NCBI RefSeq assembly: GCF_000003815.2
Contig: NC_049979.1
Span: forward strand, 10,944,471 to 11,008,470
Source: Branchiostoma floridae
Lineage: Eukaryota; Chordata; Leptocardii; Amphioxiformes; Branchiostomatidae
Length of the DNA stretch: 64,000 nucleotides
Direction: 5' to 3'
Of the stretch, positions 54,598 through 64,000 are shown piece by piece. The notes under the pieces are model-generated. The model saw only the letters and a list, made by a program, of their open reading frames with translations. It searched no databases and was not told where the DNA came from. Made by a program: the position numbers and the translations under genes. Numbering within the stretch: position 1 is the stretch's first letter; each line of letters starts with the position of its first letter.

Positions 54598-55570
54598 ATT
54601 ACGAATACAATATATTTCACCATACCTATGGTATGGCTGAAATATAAATATGATTAATACAATAAAGGCAAAACCACTTAATGATAGATGTTTGGAACTT
54701 TATACTTGTGACGCGTTAGACAAAGGTGAACATTACCCTGCATAATTTTTACAAAAAAAGGAAGCCATTAATAAATGAAAATGCGCTGGTTTATAAACTG
54801 TAGACTTACGCATACTGTCAACGTTCATTACATGTGGTCTAGTGGTTGAAACAAGGGTCATGATAAACAGAGTGCTGATTTTGCGAATTAACGAGGATGA
54901 AACCTGCTGTATTTTCATTGTATAATTCATTCCATAGGATAACATCGCTGTTACCCTCCTAGTACTTTTGTTACGTTAAGGTCCCTTATTACAAAATTCT
55001 GCTTATTCATTTGACAGTAACAGTTAGGGTTTGATTATAGATACTGATACTTAATTAATTTGGTTTGGGTTAGATGTAAGAATCAGAGGTTTACAACTAC
55101 TTTTGATGTTAATTTATACATGTTACTATGTTGTCTGCTTAGGACAACAGAAGATGGATCGTTTTTGCCTGGAGCTGCACACCACCTGTCCGGCCAGTAG
55201 TCTGCTTCATTGGGACAGCTGTTACATACTATCTTCGCGGTTACCCTCCCTATATCCCGAACCCATATGTTCCGACAGAGAATAACTGCTGAAGTGTAGC
55301 AAGTAAACTGTAATGTCAGTACTAGCACACATAAACATCAAAATCGGAATCAAAGACAGAAAAAAAGGGGCGCTTCGAAGCATTGTTTATCGATTATGGT
55401 ACACCCGTCCTGGAATTGGAATGTATCCTTTGTTGTTGGCCATAATGACACGCTTGCAGTGGCACGTGTACCAAAGTAATCAGCACATACGAGAACAGGT
55501 TTGTCTAGTAAGAATTCTAAACGCACTGACGTGGCAGTCCGACGGTCTCAGCTCATTCTGTCAAAGGAGC

Positions 55571-56769
55571 ATGGAGAACAACAACTTCTTATACCCAGGC
55601 TCTCGTGCCGAGTGGATCCTGAAGCGGGCGAAGGAGTTCGATGAAACAGCTCGCACCTTCCCATGTACGGTGTGCGGGCAGCCCGTCAAATGGGTGTGCC
55701 TGGATGCGGCGTGTGTCAGCTACAACCAGAGCAGGGCGCTGTGCCTGTGCGACGCGTGCGACGCCCGCTTCCACATCAGTAGCAGCCCCGTCATGCAGAG
55801 CCACCGCCGACTGGCGCCTGTGCTGTACATCTCCCTGATACTGTTACACCGGTCCCGAACCCTCCCGCCACTCATCCCGGTCGACAAGAGACCACGTTCA
55901 CCCGACGAAGGCGACGTCAGCTCATCCAAGCGTCAGTGGGCCTCGTCCTCTCCTCCACAGGCCAGGACTACCGATATGAAGCCACTTGCTGTACATGTAG
56001 CAACGACGTTCTCGAGCAATGGCTTTCCTCCGACTCCAACAGAAACGTCACAGCACTCTCCGACCCTGTCTAGCAATGGCCACCATCCTCCCCAAGCGGA
56101 GATGCCACCGTACTCTCCCATCGAGACCACGGGGTCTACCGCCGATGTGGGCCCGGCAAAACGCCGCAAGGGCGACACCTCCGGAATCGAGTACAGGGCG
56201 ACGTTCGGCAACAACCTCCGCCCCATTCACGCTAGGTACTTTCTCTTTCTCATTTATTTGTCAGGCTATTCAGCACTATTAACATCCAGGGCTGTCAAAC
56301 TAGCATGTGGCTTATCAAAAAGGGCTAACCCCGCTGACAAAGACAAAACAAAATGGATTAACAGAATAACAATAATAATGTCCCTAGTACATACGTACAT
56401 TGAGAGTATTATATATGTATGTCACATTTATATTACCACACCAGGTACGCCCGCATCCTGCAGCACCTGCAGGAAGACAGCACCTTGACCTTGCCAGAGG
56501 CCTTCCGGCTGGAGAGCTTCGCAAAGCTGACGGTGAAGAACTACCTGGGCATCGCGGAGCTGAAGCTGGTGGCCCCTGACGCGTACGAGGCCGTGCTGGA
56601 GGCGTACAAGAGGCGCGGCAAGCCGCTGATCACCGTGGCCGGTCTGGAGCGGGAGTGCCGCAAAGATTTGGCCAGACGAAGCGATGACGTGGCGCAGATG
56701 CGCAAAATGGGACAGCTTCTGCCCTTCTTCGACGTTACCTATCAATATGGCGCGGGCTCCAATTTCTAG
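55571..56769 (+). CDS. B-box-like zinc-finger protein, unrecognised (2 exons)
   Basis: Exons 55571-56235 and 56445-56769 (990 nt, 329 aa), joined through a 209-nt GT-AG intron with matching phase. I do not recognise the protein. Residues 32-78 hold a Cys/His cluster C-x2-C-x7-C-x4-C-x9-C-x-C-x2-C-x4-H-x9-H resembling a B-box zinc finger. A Ser/Pro-rich linker (about 100-205) contains two basic patches, KRPRSP and KRRKGD, which could be nuclear-localisation signals. Exon 2 encodes an amphipathic helical domain (YARILQHLQED, KNYLGIAELKLVAPDAYEAV, YKRRGKPLITVAGLERECRK). The start at 55571 was chosen because GC content and codon quality rise sharply there. The frame stays open to 55313 but that extension looks non-coding. 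A nuclear regulatory or ubiquitin-related role is only a guess. Confidence 0.75.
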
Positions 56770-59284
56770 GGCTGTCAGTAACAGTGGGTTCAAGCACCAT
56801 TCCAACAATGATGGTCCGGATATTTTGGCGTAGTGGTAGTGGTGGTGGGTTAGTAAGCTGGCAGGCATCCTGAGAAAGATTAACCTTTATGTACGCTTTT
56901 CGGTGTGTGCAAAGATACAATGATAGCTCTGACCAGACACCGGGCAACTTAGATTGTACATGTTACATGTACTATCAAATCATCAAGCAGCAGTCGTGTC
57001 AACTATTGGTTGCTTCTTGGCCTCTAACAGACTCATCTGCCTGCTGAAATGCTATCAGAACTTGGGACAATGATCTTGTATAGAGCAGGTATAACTGTGA
57101 CTGACCAGTAATAACCGTCCTTAAGTTCAACACAGCAGCAACTCTATGACAACATCAGCGCTAAGTATTTTTTGTTGTCTTGTAAGTAGGACGACAATGA
57201 CGACACATACATACAGCAGGTCAGTGTCTGTTAAGTGATTGTTTTTTTGTTAAGTTGTTAACTGTCGGATACTATACAAAAATCAAGGCATGATATCATA
57301 CTTACATGACGGTGATGGGGAACCTCATTGCTAATGGATGAGTTGAATGCTGGGTGGTATGATCTCAGTCAACTGAAGGGTAAAAGAATTGTTAGAATAT
57401 TTTTCTACGCCAGACTGCCAAATTGTGGAACTGTCCATCGTGCCTCCTCCACTGTTGTTTAAGATTGTTTTTTGTACATTCTTAATGACTTAAACTAACC
57501 TTGATTGAAAAATAATAATATGTAATTCAAGGCATATGAATTGTGATATGATTTGGGAAGCCAGATGAATAAAGTTGACTTGAAACCTACCTGGGTTAGA
57601 GTTTCATGAGACAACCATAGCCAGGGATCCCTAAGGAATACTTTACTAATACGATCCACTACTAATATAAAACATACCCGATTTGACGGCATTTGAATAC
57701 TTACGATCCACTAATATAAAACACAACGTTACGGATTTGATTCATACGAGCGTTACTAGCAATAAGGATCGTATGCATCCCGGGCGTAAACTTGTTGTAA
57801 ATTCCGGGAAATTATCTAGTTGAAAAGTTTGTGTTACGACGAGACCTCATTGCTAACGGCACAAATGTGTGCCTCCTGCACGATTATTTACCAGTACATG
57901 TAATGAATTTTCATGCCTGTTGTGTATAGCTATGAAGTTGAATGGATTTAACAGGTTTTTGGTGTAGAAAAGAGAATGAGTCAGAAGTTGCATGGTCGGG
58001 AGATAGTATTGGCCCCAGGTGATAGCCCTAATATCTCAACAAGACAAAGGGCCGCCCACTTACACCGGGTGCAGACAACTTGCAATGACATGGTACGTTA
58101 CAGAGTGTTGAAGAAGCTTAGCCCTACACGATCTCGTGCTGACTGGGGTTAACAGGCAAAGCTACTAGTGTTTGCTATAACCTCCTTGATACACTGTCTA
58201 TATATATATAGTATGTACCCAAACACCGTATGGGAAAGTCTGCTCGAAAGACTACCATCATCACGTCGTGGAGCGAGTTGACATTTTTGTTCAGTTCAGA
58301 CTAAGTCTTGAAATGTTTGCAGTGGTTTTATTCTCGCCGTGACCACTCCACCGCAAAAGCACAATACAACGGGGATATAACGCTACTTCACCTTTATCAC
58401 TGTTGTTTAAAAAAGCGGCAAATGGTTTTGGTGAAAATATTAATTGCTGTCATCTAAAAGAACTGCAACGCCTGTTGAATTGGTGCCCCTTAATACCCTG
58501 TTTTTAAAAACAACGGATATACTAGTAGGTGGCCCCGCGGATAAGGAGTCACCATATTACATCAGAATTGTTTTATTAACCGCGAACTTTAAACATGGCG
58601 GAAAAACCCTTCGGCCTAAAAAGCCCTTTCCTCTCCTACTGTAGTCTCCAAGCAGACGTGTCAGCTGGACGAAAAAATGTTGAAAAAGAATGTACTGTCA
58701 ATTGTTTGTCCTTTATATGGGCCATAGTGCCTGACAATAAACAGACACACAGAATTTTACCAAATAGGCACAAATAATTTGCCCTAGAATTTCAGTCAGT
58801 CTTTTGCAGTCAATCCAGCCGGTCGGCCAGTTCACTCCTACTAGGCAAACGTCCCCTGTTGTTCGACCAGGCGGGAGTCAGGTCAGAGACTATCCTACTG
58901 CGAAAATGACGATCCCCGCGAGAGCAAATAGATCCAGAGAGGCACTTACAGGAACTATGGGGGCGGGGCAAGTTTAGCTGCTGTGTACACCTGTGCCTGG
59001 GTAACGAAGGGAAGAGTTCTTTTCAGATTATTTCAAAAGCGAACAGAGGGACTGGGTCGTGAAAATTATATTTAGGTTCGATACAATGATTTTCCTAAAT
59101 CTAAAAGACGCTCAGTGATATCAAACGTCCTTGGTCGTTTTAATAGCACTTCCTTCCCGAAGTGGTACCGTCCATTGGCCCACATTTACGCGCGCCCTTA
59201 AGGTCACATCATTGTGAGGTCGAGGGTCACGCAGTTGAAACAATATCGTGTAATCTTACGCGCGCCAGCAGCAAGCAAAACACG
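56770..59284. other. Intergenic region between the B-box-like gene and HPRT
   Basis: Starts with the 3' UTR of the zinc-finger gene (AATAAA at 57568). It ends in a more GC-rich stretch with an inverted CCAAT box (ATTGG, 59174-59178) about 105 bp before the HPRT start codon and CGCGCG words near 59190 and 59260, a plausible TATA-less housekeeping promoter. No other gene was recognised. Confidence 0.6.
57568..57573 (+). promoter_or_regulatory. Candidate polyadenylation signal of the B-box-like gene
   Basis: AATAAA about 800 bp after the stop codon, followed by a G/T-containing stretch. Confidence 0.45.
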
Positions 59285-62239
59285 ATGGCCGACTACATCA
59301 CGATAGAGGACGACAAGTACCTTCCCGCCACATCTTTATGCATCCCGCCCGTGTACGTAGAGTACCTGGAGGGGGTTGTCATCCCCCACGGGCTCATCCA
59401 GGACAGGATCGAGCGGATGGTGCAGCACATCCTGCGGGACTTCGGCTGCGACACGCCGGTGGTGGCGCTGTGCGTACTGAAGGGCGGAGCGCGCTTCTTC
59501 TCCGACCTGACGCGGGCCGTCAGCGCCCTCAACGGCACCTTCACCCCCTGGTTCCCCCTGGCGCTCGACTTCATCAGCGTGAAGAGCTACAAGAACGACA
59601 AGTCCACGGGAAATGTCACTGTGACGGGTTCCAAAGACCTGGCTAAATTGGCGGGTAAGATTGGCGCCTTGATTAAGTTTATTTAAGTTGTTTATTTGTT
59701 TTTGAATGGTGTAACATAACGTTACGTGAACAGGGAGCTTTTATGAAGCTTTCAAAAGCTCATCATTGCATACATCACACTTTGGTTTGAATAGTGTACT
59801 AAATGGTGATCTTTGATCCTCCTTGTGTGTACACTGTGAAGCAAAACGCACTTAGTTTCGAAAGGTGTAACACGAAACCCGAGTAATGATATAAGTATGT
59901 ATTTTAGCTCAGATCTAGAGTACAGATCTCTTGTGGGAATCAATTATAACCAAATTAGGACCAGTTTGTTGTTTCAGTATCTGTGTTCCCACTGGACAGT
60001 AATTGCTCGCCAAAACGGGACTGATCAGGAAATATCCCCGGGGATGGGGGTACAAGCCTGATATACCCTTATTCACCCCCATTCCACCAGGCAGCGGCCT
60101 CATTGCGACCTATCCTGTGACAGATCGCTCATCAAATTTCATTGATAAAAATCGCTTAAAATGTGTTTGTCTTTGTTTTGTTGTCTTTTCAGTCATACTA
60201 CAACTTGCATTTTGCTTAATATTACAATTATGAAGTCAAGGTCTTAGGATTACACAAAGCCAATTTAGTTTGCAGTAGTAGTGTGGTCGCCCTGTCAGGA
60301 GCTCCAACCCTTTTCTCTGTTTCAGTCAGGATTGAAGGAAACTTTGCCCTATCTCCACCCCACCCCGTTCCAACACATCCCTACACACACACACACACAC
60401 ACACTTCCTGGATCCCCTTAACATTGTTGAAATTCTCCACATTCACTGTTGGAGTATTTTGGTACAATACCCCTGTTACTTCATGAATGTACAGCTCAGA
60501 GATACTGCAATCACAGCATCAGTGTGATGGCACAAAAGGTTGAATGAGTGCCCTGCTTAATTAAGTCTCCATGGAATATGAAAATACTGAGCTGTTTCTA
60601 CTTACAAATGATTACATTGATTTTTCAAGCATCTTGCAAGAAAGTATTGCAAAGTTATAACTTTAATTCTATTAGCTGGGCTGGGTATGGTCCAGGTTTG
60701 GCTGAAAGCAAATTTTGTGACACAAATTTGGAGAAGATAGAAACCACCATAATGTTGCATTTGAATCTAAACAGCACAGCTTGGTATCAACTGTTATATT
60801 CCCATTATAGTCCCATTGGCACATATTCACATATTTGGAGGTAATTAATCAGTGGGATAGCCATGAACCAGTTTCAACACCACCACGGACATGTTTTTAT
60901 GGCTAGGAATGCATGAAGAGGAGTAGGAACAGACAGAAACAATATCTTGGCTCCAAGGATTCGAACCTGTGTGGAAACTGGCCCACCAAACCACAAACCC
61001 TGCAACGCAAACCACTATGCCAAAAGGCCCAGAACCTTTTGGCATTGTCTGTTTGGCGGTGCTTGAACCCCACTGTTACATAGTAATAACCAGCAATATC
61101 AACAAGAGCTGACTTCTGAACTGTCCCTTGGTGTTGGTTGATTCCAGCAGTATAGATAATGATCTATGATAAAACACAAAAGATTTTGAACAGCATCCCA
61201 GTCTCTTGTTCCCAAGGGTGCCCTATTTGGATACTTAAGGGACTTAACTACTGCTTTTGTCTCTTGTGTTTCTCACAGGTAAGAATGTGCTTATTGTTGA
61301 GGATCTGATTGACACGGGCACATCCATGCAGCAGCTCCTGCCTATCATACAGGAGTATCAACCTAAGATGGTCAAAGTTGCAAGGTGAGCACTAGCTATA
61401 GCTAGTATCTTATACCTCAGATTTTGTACTATTCTAAAAAACATATTAGCGATAAATACAGTTCTATTATGTTGATTCTGCCATGGTTTCCAGACATTCC
61501 GGCTCCATGATGTCTTACCATCAGGACGCTTTGCACCGAGAGGACAACAAACCCTAACCTTAACCATAAACCTAACAACAGAAGTGGGGCCGACTGGTTT
61601 GTGAGTGGTATAAGGGAGGTGATCCACCTTGAACAAGACGGGGGTGTGTCACTATCTCAAGCCCGTTTATAACTGTGTCTTGTCACGTGATAATCAATCA
61701 TGTGACAAGAGAACTCCAAGATGAGATCTACAGGGTTGAAATAGAGACAGAGTGCATCTTGAAAGCTTCCCAAGTAGCAAACGTTGCTGTGTCAAACTGT
61801 TTGAATATTTTTTCAAAATAGTGCTACTGAATATTTTTTCAAAATAGTGCTACACACAGCAAAATTTGCTTCCTTGTAGGAAGATTTGTAGTGTATTTGT
61901 ACATGCGAAAGCGAATCATCTGGCGTCGTCAAAGGTCCTGATCCCTACCATGACCAACATTGGCAGAAGAAATGGCATGCTTTGTGACAAACATGTGAAG
62001 TAGACTAATCAGGATCCCACATCTGCTTGGATGCTTATTGTGCATTTTTCTGTCCTGTTCTCAGCTTGTTGGTGAAGAGGACACCGTCCAGTACTGGCTA
62101 CAGACCAGACTACATCGGCTTTGAAGTCCCAAACAAGTTCATTGTGGGCTACGGCATTGACTACAACGAACATTTCAGGGAGATCAACCACATTTGTGTC
62201 GTCAATGACAATGGCAAGAAGAAGTTTGCTGTCAGCTAG
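59285..62239 (+). CDS. HPRT1: Hypoxanthine-guanine phosphoribosyltransferase homologue (3 exons)
   Basis: Exons 59285-59654, 61279-61384, 62065-62239 (651 nt, 216 aa; human HPRT has 218). The cytosolic purine-salvage enzyme transfers phosphoribose from PRPP to hypoxanthine or guanine. Family blocks: [16 protein letters not shown] (59-74), [16 protein letters not shown] (94-109), PRPP loop [13 protein letters not shown] (127-139), [38 protein letters not shown]. The catalytic Asp of EDxxDTG is present (residue 135), unlike in the inactive-leaning PRTFDC1 paralogue, where it is Gly. The loop reads DTGTS instead of the human DTGKT. Both introns fall where vertebrate HPRT introns flank the PRPP-loop exon, but the first four vertebrate intron positions are missing, leaving one very GC-rich first exon. 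Confidence 0.94.
60383..60404. repeat. (AC)n microsatellite
   Basis: Eleven AC units in HPRT intron 1. Confidence 0.95.
60845..61045 (-). mobile_element. tRNA-derived SINE-like sequence
   Basis: On the minus strand TGGCATAGTGGTT (61022-61010) fits the Pol III A box and GGTTCGAATCC (60967-60957) is a perfect B box, 55 bp apart. The acceptor arm does not pair and the spacing is too long for a normal tRNA, so this is a tRNA pseudogene or, more likely, a SINE head followed by unrelated tail sequence. Lies in HPRT intron 1. Confidence 0.6.
61802..61854. repeat. 26-27-bp tandem duplication
   Basis: TGAATATTTTTTCAAAATAG followed by TGCTAC occurs twice back to back in HPRT intron 2; recent slippage duplication. 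Confidence 0.85.
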
Positions 62240-62257
62240 AATTGTCTGACACAGATT

Positions 62258-62276
62258 TAGCCTGGACACCAGGCTA
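62258..62276. mobile_element. Minimal fold-back TAGCCTGG-ACA-CCAGGCTA with 9-bp flanking repeat
   Basis: Perfect 8-bp inverted ends around 3 nt. The flanks ACACAGATT (62249-62257) and ACACAGATC (62277-62285) match at 8 of 9 positions. Ends and duplication size equal those of the elements at 18782 and 45792, so this is probably an internally deleted copy lying in the HPRT 3' UTR. Confidence 0.6.
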
Positions 62277-62556
62277 ACACAGATCCATAATTAGCGCACA
62301 TTCTTAAAGCCTACTTGGAAGCCAACTATGCCATTGTAGTGCATGTTCTTATGATGCTGCTCAGGGACTGGCTTGCCAGTGAAGTGAAATTCCTCAGTCT
62401 ATCATTCACATATCAAAAATTTGGTGGGACAAGTTGAGATTGGGTTGTTACATCCCAGAAAGGACTCCTAGCCATACACACTAATAGGGTAGTCCTTCTG
62501 TGATGTCATTTTTATGTGAGGCCAATGCTATTGTCACAGCTATTGATAAATATTAG

Positions 62557-63168
62557 CAGGCCTCGAAATTAACTGTTTTCTCTATTGTCCCAGAAGTGTT
62601 CCCAAAAATGAATTCCAATCGTCCCGAAGTGAGGATGGATGGTCCCAAGCAGGTTTTTAGGAAGTCCCGTATCACAACAATAAAGTTGAGTCAGACTCAG
62701 AGTACAATATTTCTGTCTATATTAACTGTCAATTACAATAAACTCAAAATCAATGCAGATTCAAACGTGTCTTGTCTATTATCAGACAAACAGTCCCACA
62801 TATCTCCAGAAATTTGAGACAAACCAAACATAACAAGTGGAAGTTGGGAAGAATTTTTTTTGTCTGTGGACAAATTTGTATTTTGTGTAATTATATCATC
62901 AATAATGGTACTATATATAGATGTTAGATTTAGTGTATTTGCAGATCAAACGCACACTGTAATTGCACGGTCACATATCAAATTTGGGGGCCTTAGGACT
63001 GGGAACCAAAAGCTAGGTCACACGCCTGACAAACGTATGATTGGTTTACATTCTGATATTGATCATTTTTCTACCGTCCCAAGAAAGGTCCCAAAGTGAT
63101 TTTTAGTGTTCCCGGACTAAATTTTTTGGTGCCCCGGGACTATGGGACTATGTTAATTTCGAGCCCTG
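62557..63168. mobile_element. MITE with CAGG(C/G)CTCGAAATTAAC ends
   Basis: The left end CAGGCCTCGAAATTAAC and the inverted right end GTTAATTTCGAGCCCTG (one mismatch in 17) define a 612-bp non-coding element. The flanks are ATTAG on both sides (62552-62556 and 63169-63173), a possible 5-bp target duplication. Subterminal GTCCC/GGGAC words recur inside. CAGGG ends resemble hAT elements, but those make 8-bp duplications, so the superfamily is left open. Confidence 0.7.
62679..62684 (+). promoter_or_regulatory. Candidate polyadenylation signal for HPRT
   Basis: AATAAA about 440 bp after the HPRT stop codon. It lies inside the MITE at 62557-63168, so if used the transposon would supply the 3' end of the mRNA. 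Confidence 0.3.
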
Positions 63169-64000
63169 ATTAGGTGTTTTTAGAAAATTTTTCATGCAAA
63201 TGAGTAAACTCCATTTCACTTGAATGTTAAGCGTATACAAATGTAACTTTATAAATGATGTCATCCCTCTTTGATTGGTTATAAAAATAAATCAACAATG
63301 TTACAAACGAAAAAGTGGACTTGAAATGATGAATAATATTGTTCTGGGAAGTTACAATGGCACAGTGGTATGGTATCTGCCCAAAAGAAGGAAAAGAGCA
63401 ATGGTCAGACACCCTCTAAACAAAAGTTGAAATGCTTGATTTTCAGTATTAGCAAAAGTGGGTACCAAAGCCATTTATGTTATGAGTTATTCTACCAGAA
63501 ATTAGTATTACCTACCCTGGACAAATATCACACTTACACTATGTGCCAGATATGATAAGTTTCTTGTTGTGTCCATAAGTTTACCAAATGCATGTATAAT
63601 TCTGTCTGCAAAACTCCAAGTTAGCCTAACTGTCCTCTAATGATAATACTGTATGAAATCAAGGGCTAATTACCAGCTTAGCTTTGCATTTCAATCTGCT
63701 TTGTGATGTTATAATGATATAGAACCAATCAAGAATGATATATTCATAGACTTATAGTTTTTGGGAACTAGCTAGATTTTGAATGAGATTTTGTAAAGCA
63801 AGTGTGAATATGCATCCTATTTTGATAGCTGTATTTTAATTCTATATTGTCTTTCAAACCTGAGATTTCTTTTAAGATTGACTTATTGTAGAAGAGACTT
63901 TTTCGAGAATATGGGACGAAAGAGTAAATGTAGTAACTTCAGTGAATGATTCGATGGCACAGGAGCCTTTATTTGTAATCTTCTTTTGTGAAAATATCTG

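Larger units (their letters stand above)
53545..54645. mobile_element. Possible array-bearing element with 13-bp inverted ends
   Basis: ATATTTCAGCCAT at 53545-53557 is repeated exactly inverted at 54633-54645 and brackets the 163-bp tandem array. The right end also forms a near-perfect hairpin (CCATACCTATGGTATGG). Some MITEs and Helitron-like elements carry internal satellites. No target duplication was found, so element status is inference. Confidence 0.45.
52335..55570. other. Intergenic region between SLC13 and the B-box-like gene
   Basis: This is the divergent intergenic region of the two genes and must contain both promoters. Right of 52.94 kb it is dominated by repeats: a two-copy diverged duplication (52943 and 53227), a ~163-bp tandem array (53640-54470) and a GAAA run. 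54.65-55.57 kb holds nothing that I recognise. An open frame upstream of 55571 is AT-rich and looks non-coding. Confidence 0.6.
62240..64000. other. 3' flank of HPRT
   Basis: Contains the HPRT 3' UTR, a 19-bp fold-back 19 bp after the stop codon (62258-62276) and a 612-bp MITE (62557-63168). The last 830 bases are AT-rich with no recognisable gene. Confidence 0.6.

Noticed and set aside
55313-55570. N-terminal extension of the B-box-like protein from an upstream in-frame ATG
   Set aside because: The 86 extra codons are AT-rich with no conserved character; composition changes sharply at 55571, which has a better start context.
60957-61045. Functional tRNA gene on the minus strand
   Set aside because: A and B boxes are good, but the acceptor stem does not pair and the internal spacing is too long.

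Overview
The window is animal nuclear DNA. It has spliced genes with GT-AG introns, long AT-rich introns, microsatellites, many short inverted-repeat transposon remnants and two 100-N assembly gaps. The gene content (a true Mx GTPase, a delta-type PP2A B56 subunit, an SLC13 carrier, HPRT) and the density of small fold-back elements fit an invertebrate deuterostome. A lancelet (Branchiostoma-like) is my best guess; this is inference, not proof. There are no bacterial operons, CRISPR arrays or convincing RNA genes.

Layout. (1) 1.4-9.9 kb, plus strand: a complete 13-exon Mx-family GTPase of 630 codons. Intron 7 carries the decayed, reverse-oriented 3' half of a non-LTR retrotransposon ORF. (2) 12.5-41.5 kb, plus strand: a complete 16-exon PP2A regulatory subunit B56 (PPP2R5, delta-like, 587 aa). 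Its 13.4-kb intron 3 is full of repeats. (3) 44.6-52.3 kb, minus strand, convergent with gene 2: a complete 15-exon SLC13/DASS sodium-coupled anion carrier of 612 aa. (4) 53.5-54.65 kb: a tandem array of a ~163-bp unit bracketed by a 13-bp inverted repeat. (5) 55.6-56.8 kb, plus strand: a two-exon gene for a 329-aa B-box-like zinc-finger protein that I do not recognise. (6) 59.3-62.2 kb, plus strand: a complete three-exon hypoxanthine-guanine phosphoribosyltransferase homologue (216 aa).

The five genes do not form an obvious pathway: antiviral GTPase, phosphatase targeting, carboxylate or sulfate transport, a putative zinc-finger regulator and purine salvage. Each of the five exon chains adds up to a multiple of three with all splice phases compatible, so the gene models are well supported.

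The most interesting structural observation is a family of fold-back mini-transposons. Three copies (75, 172 and 19 bp) share TAGCCT...AGGCTA ends and 9-bp target duplications. Other points are a changed second substrate-binding motif in the SLC13 carrier, an in-frame 21-nt candidate micro-exon in the B56 gene, a GC-rich fused first exon in HPRT, and the unrecognised zinc-finger gene. I see no multi-gene novel system.
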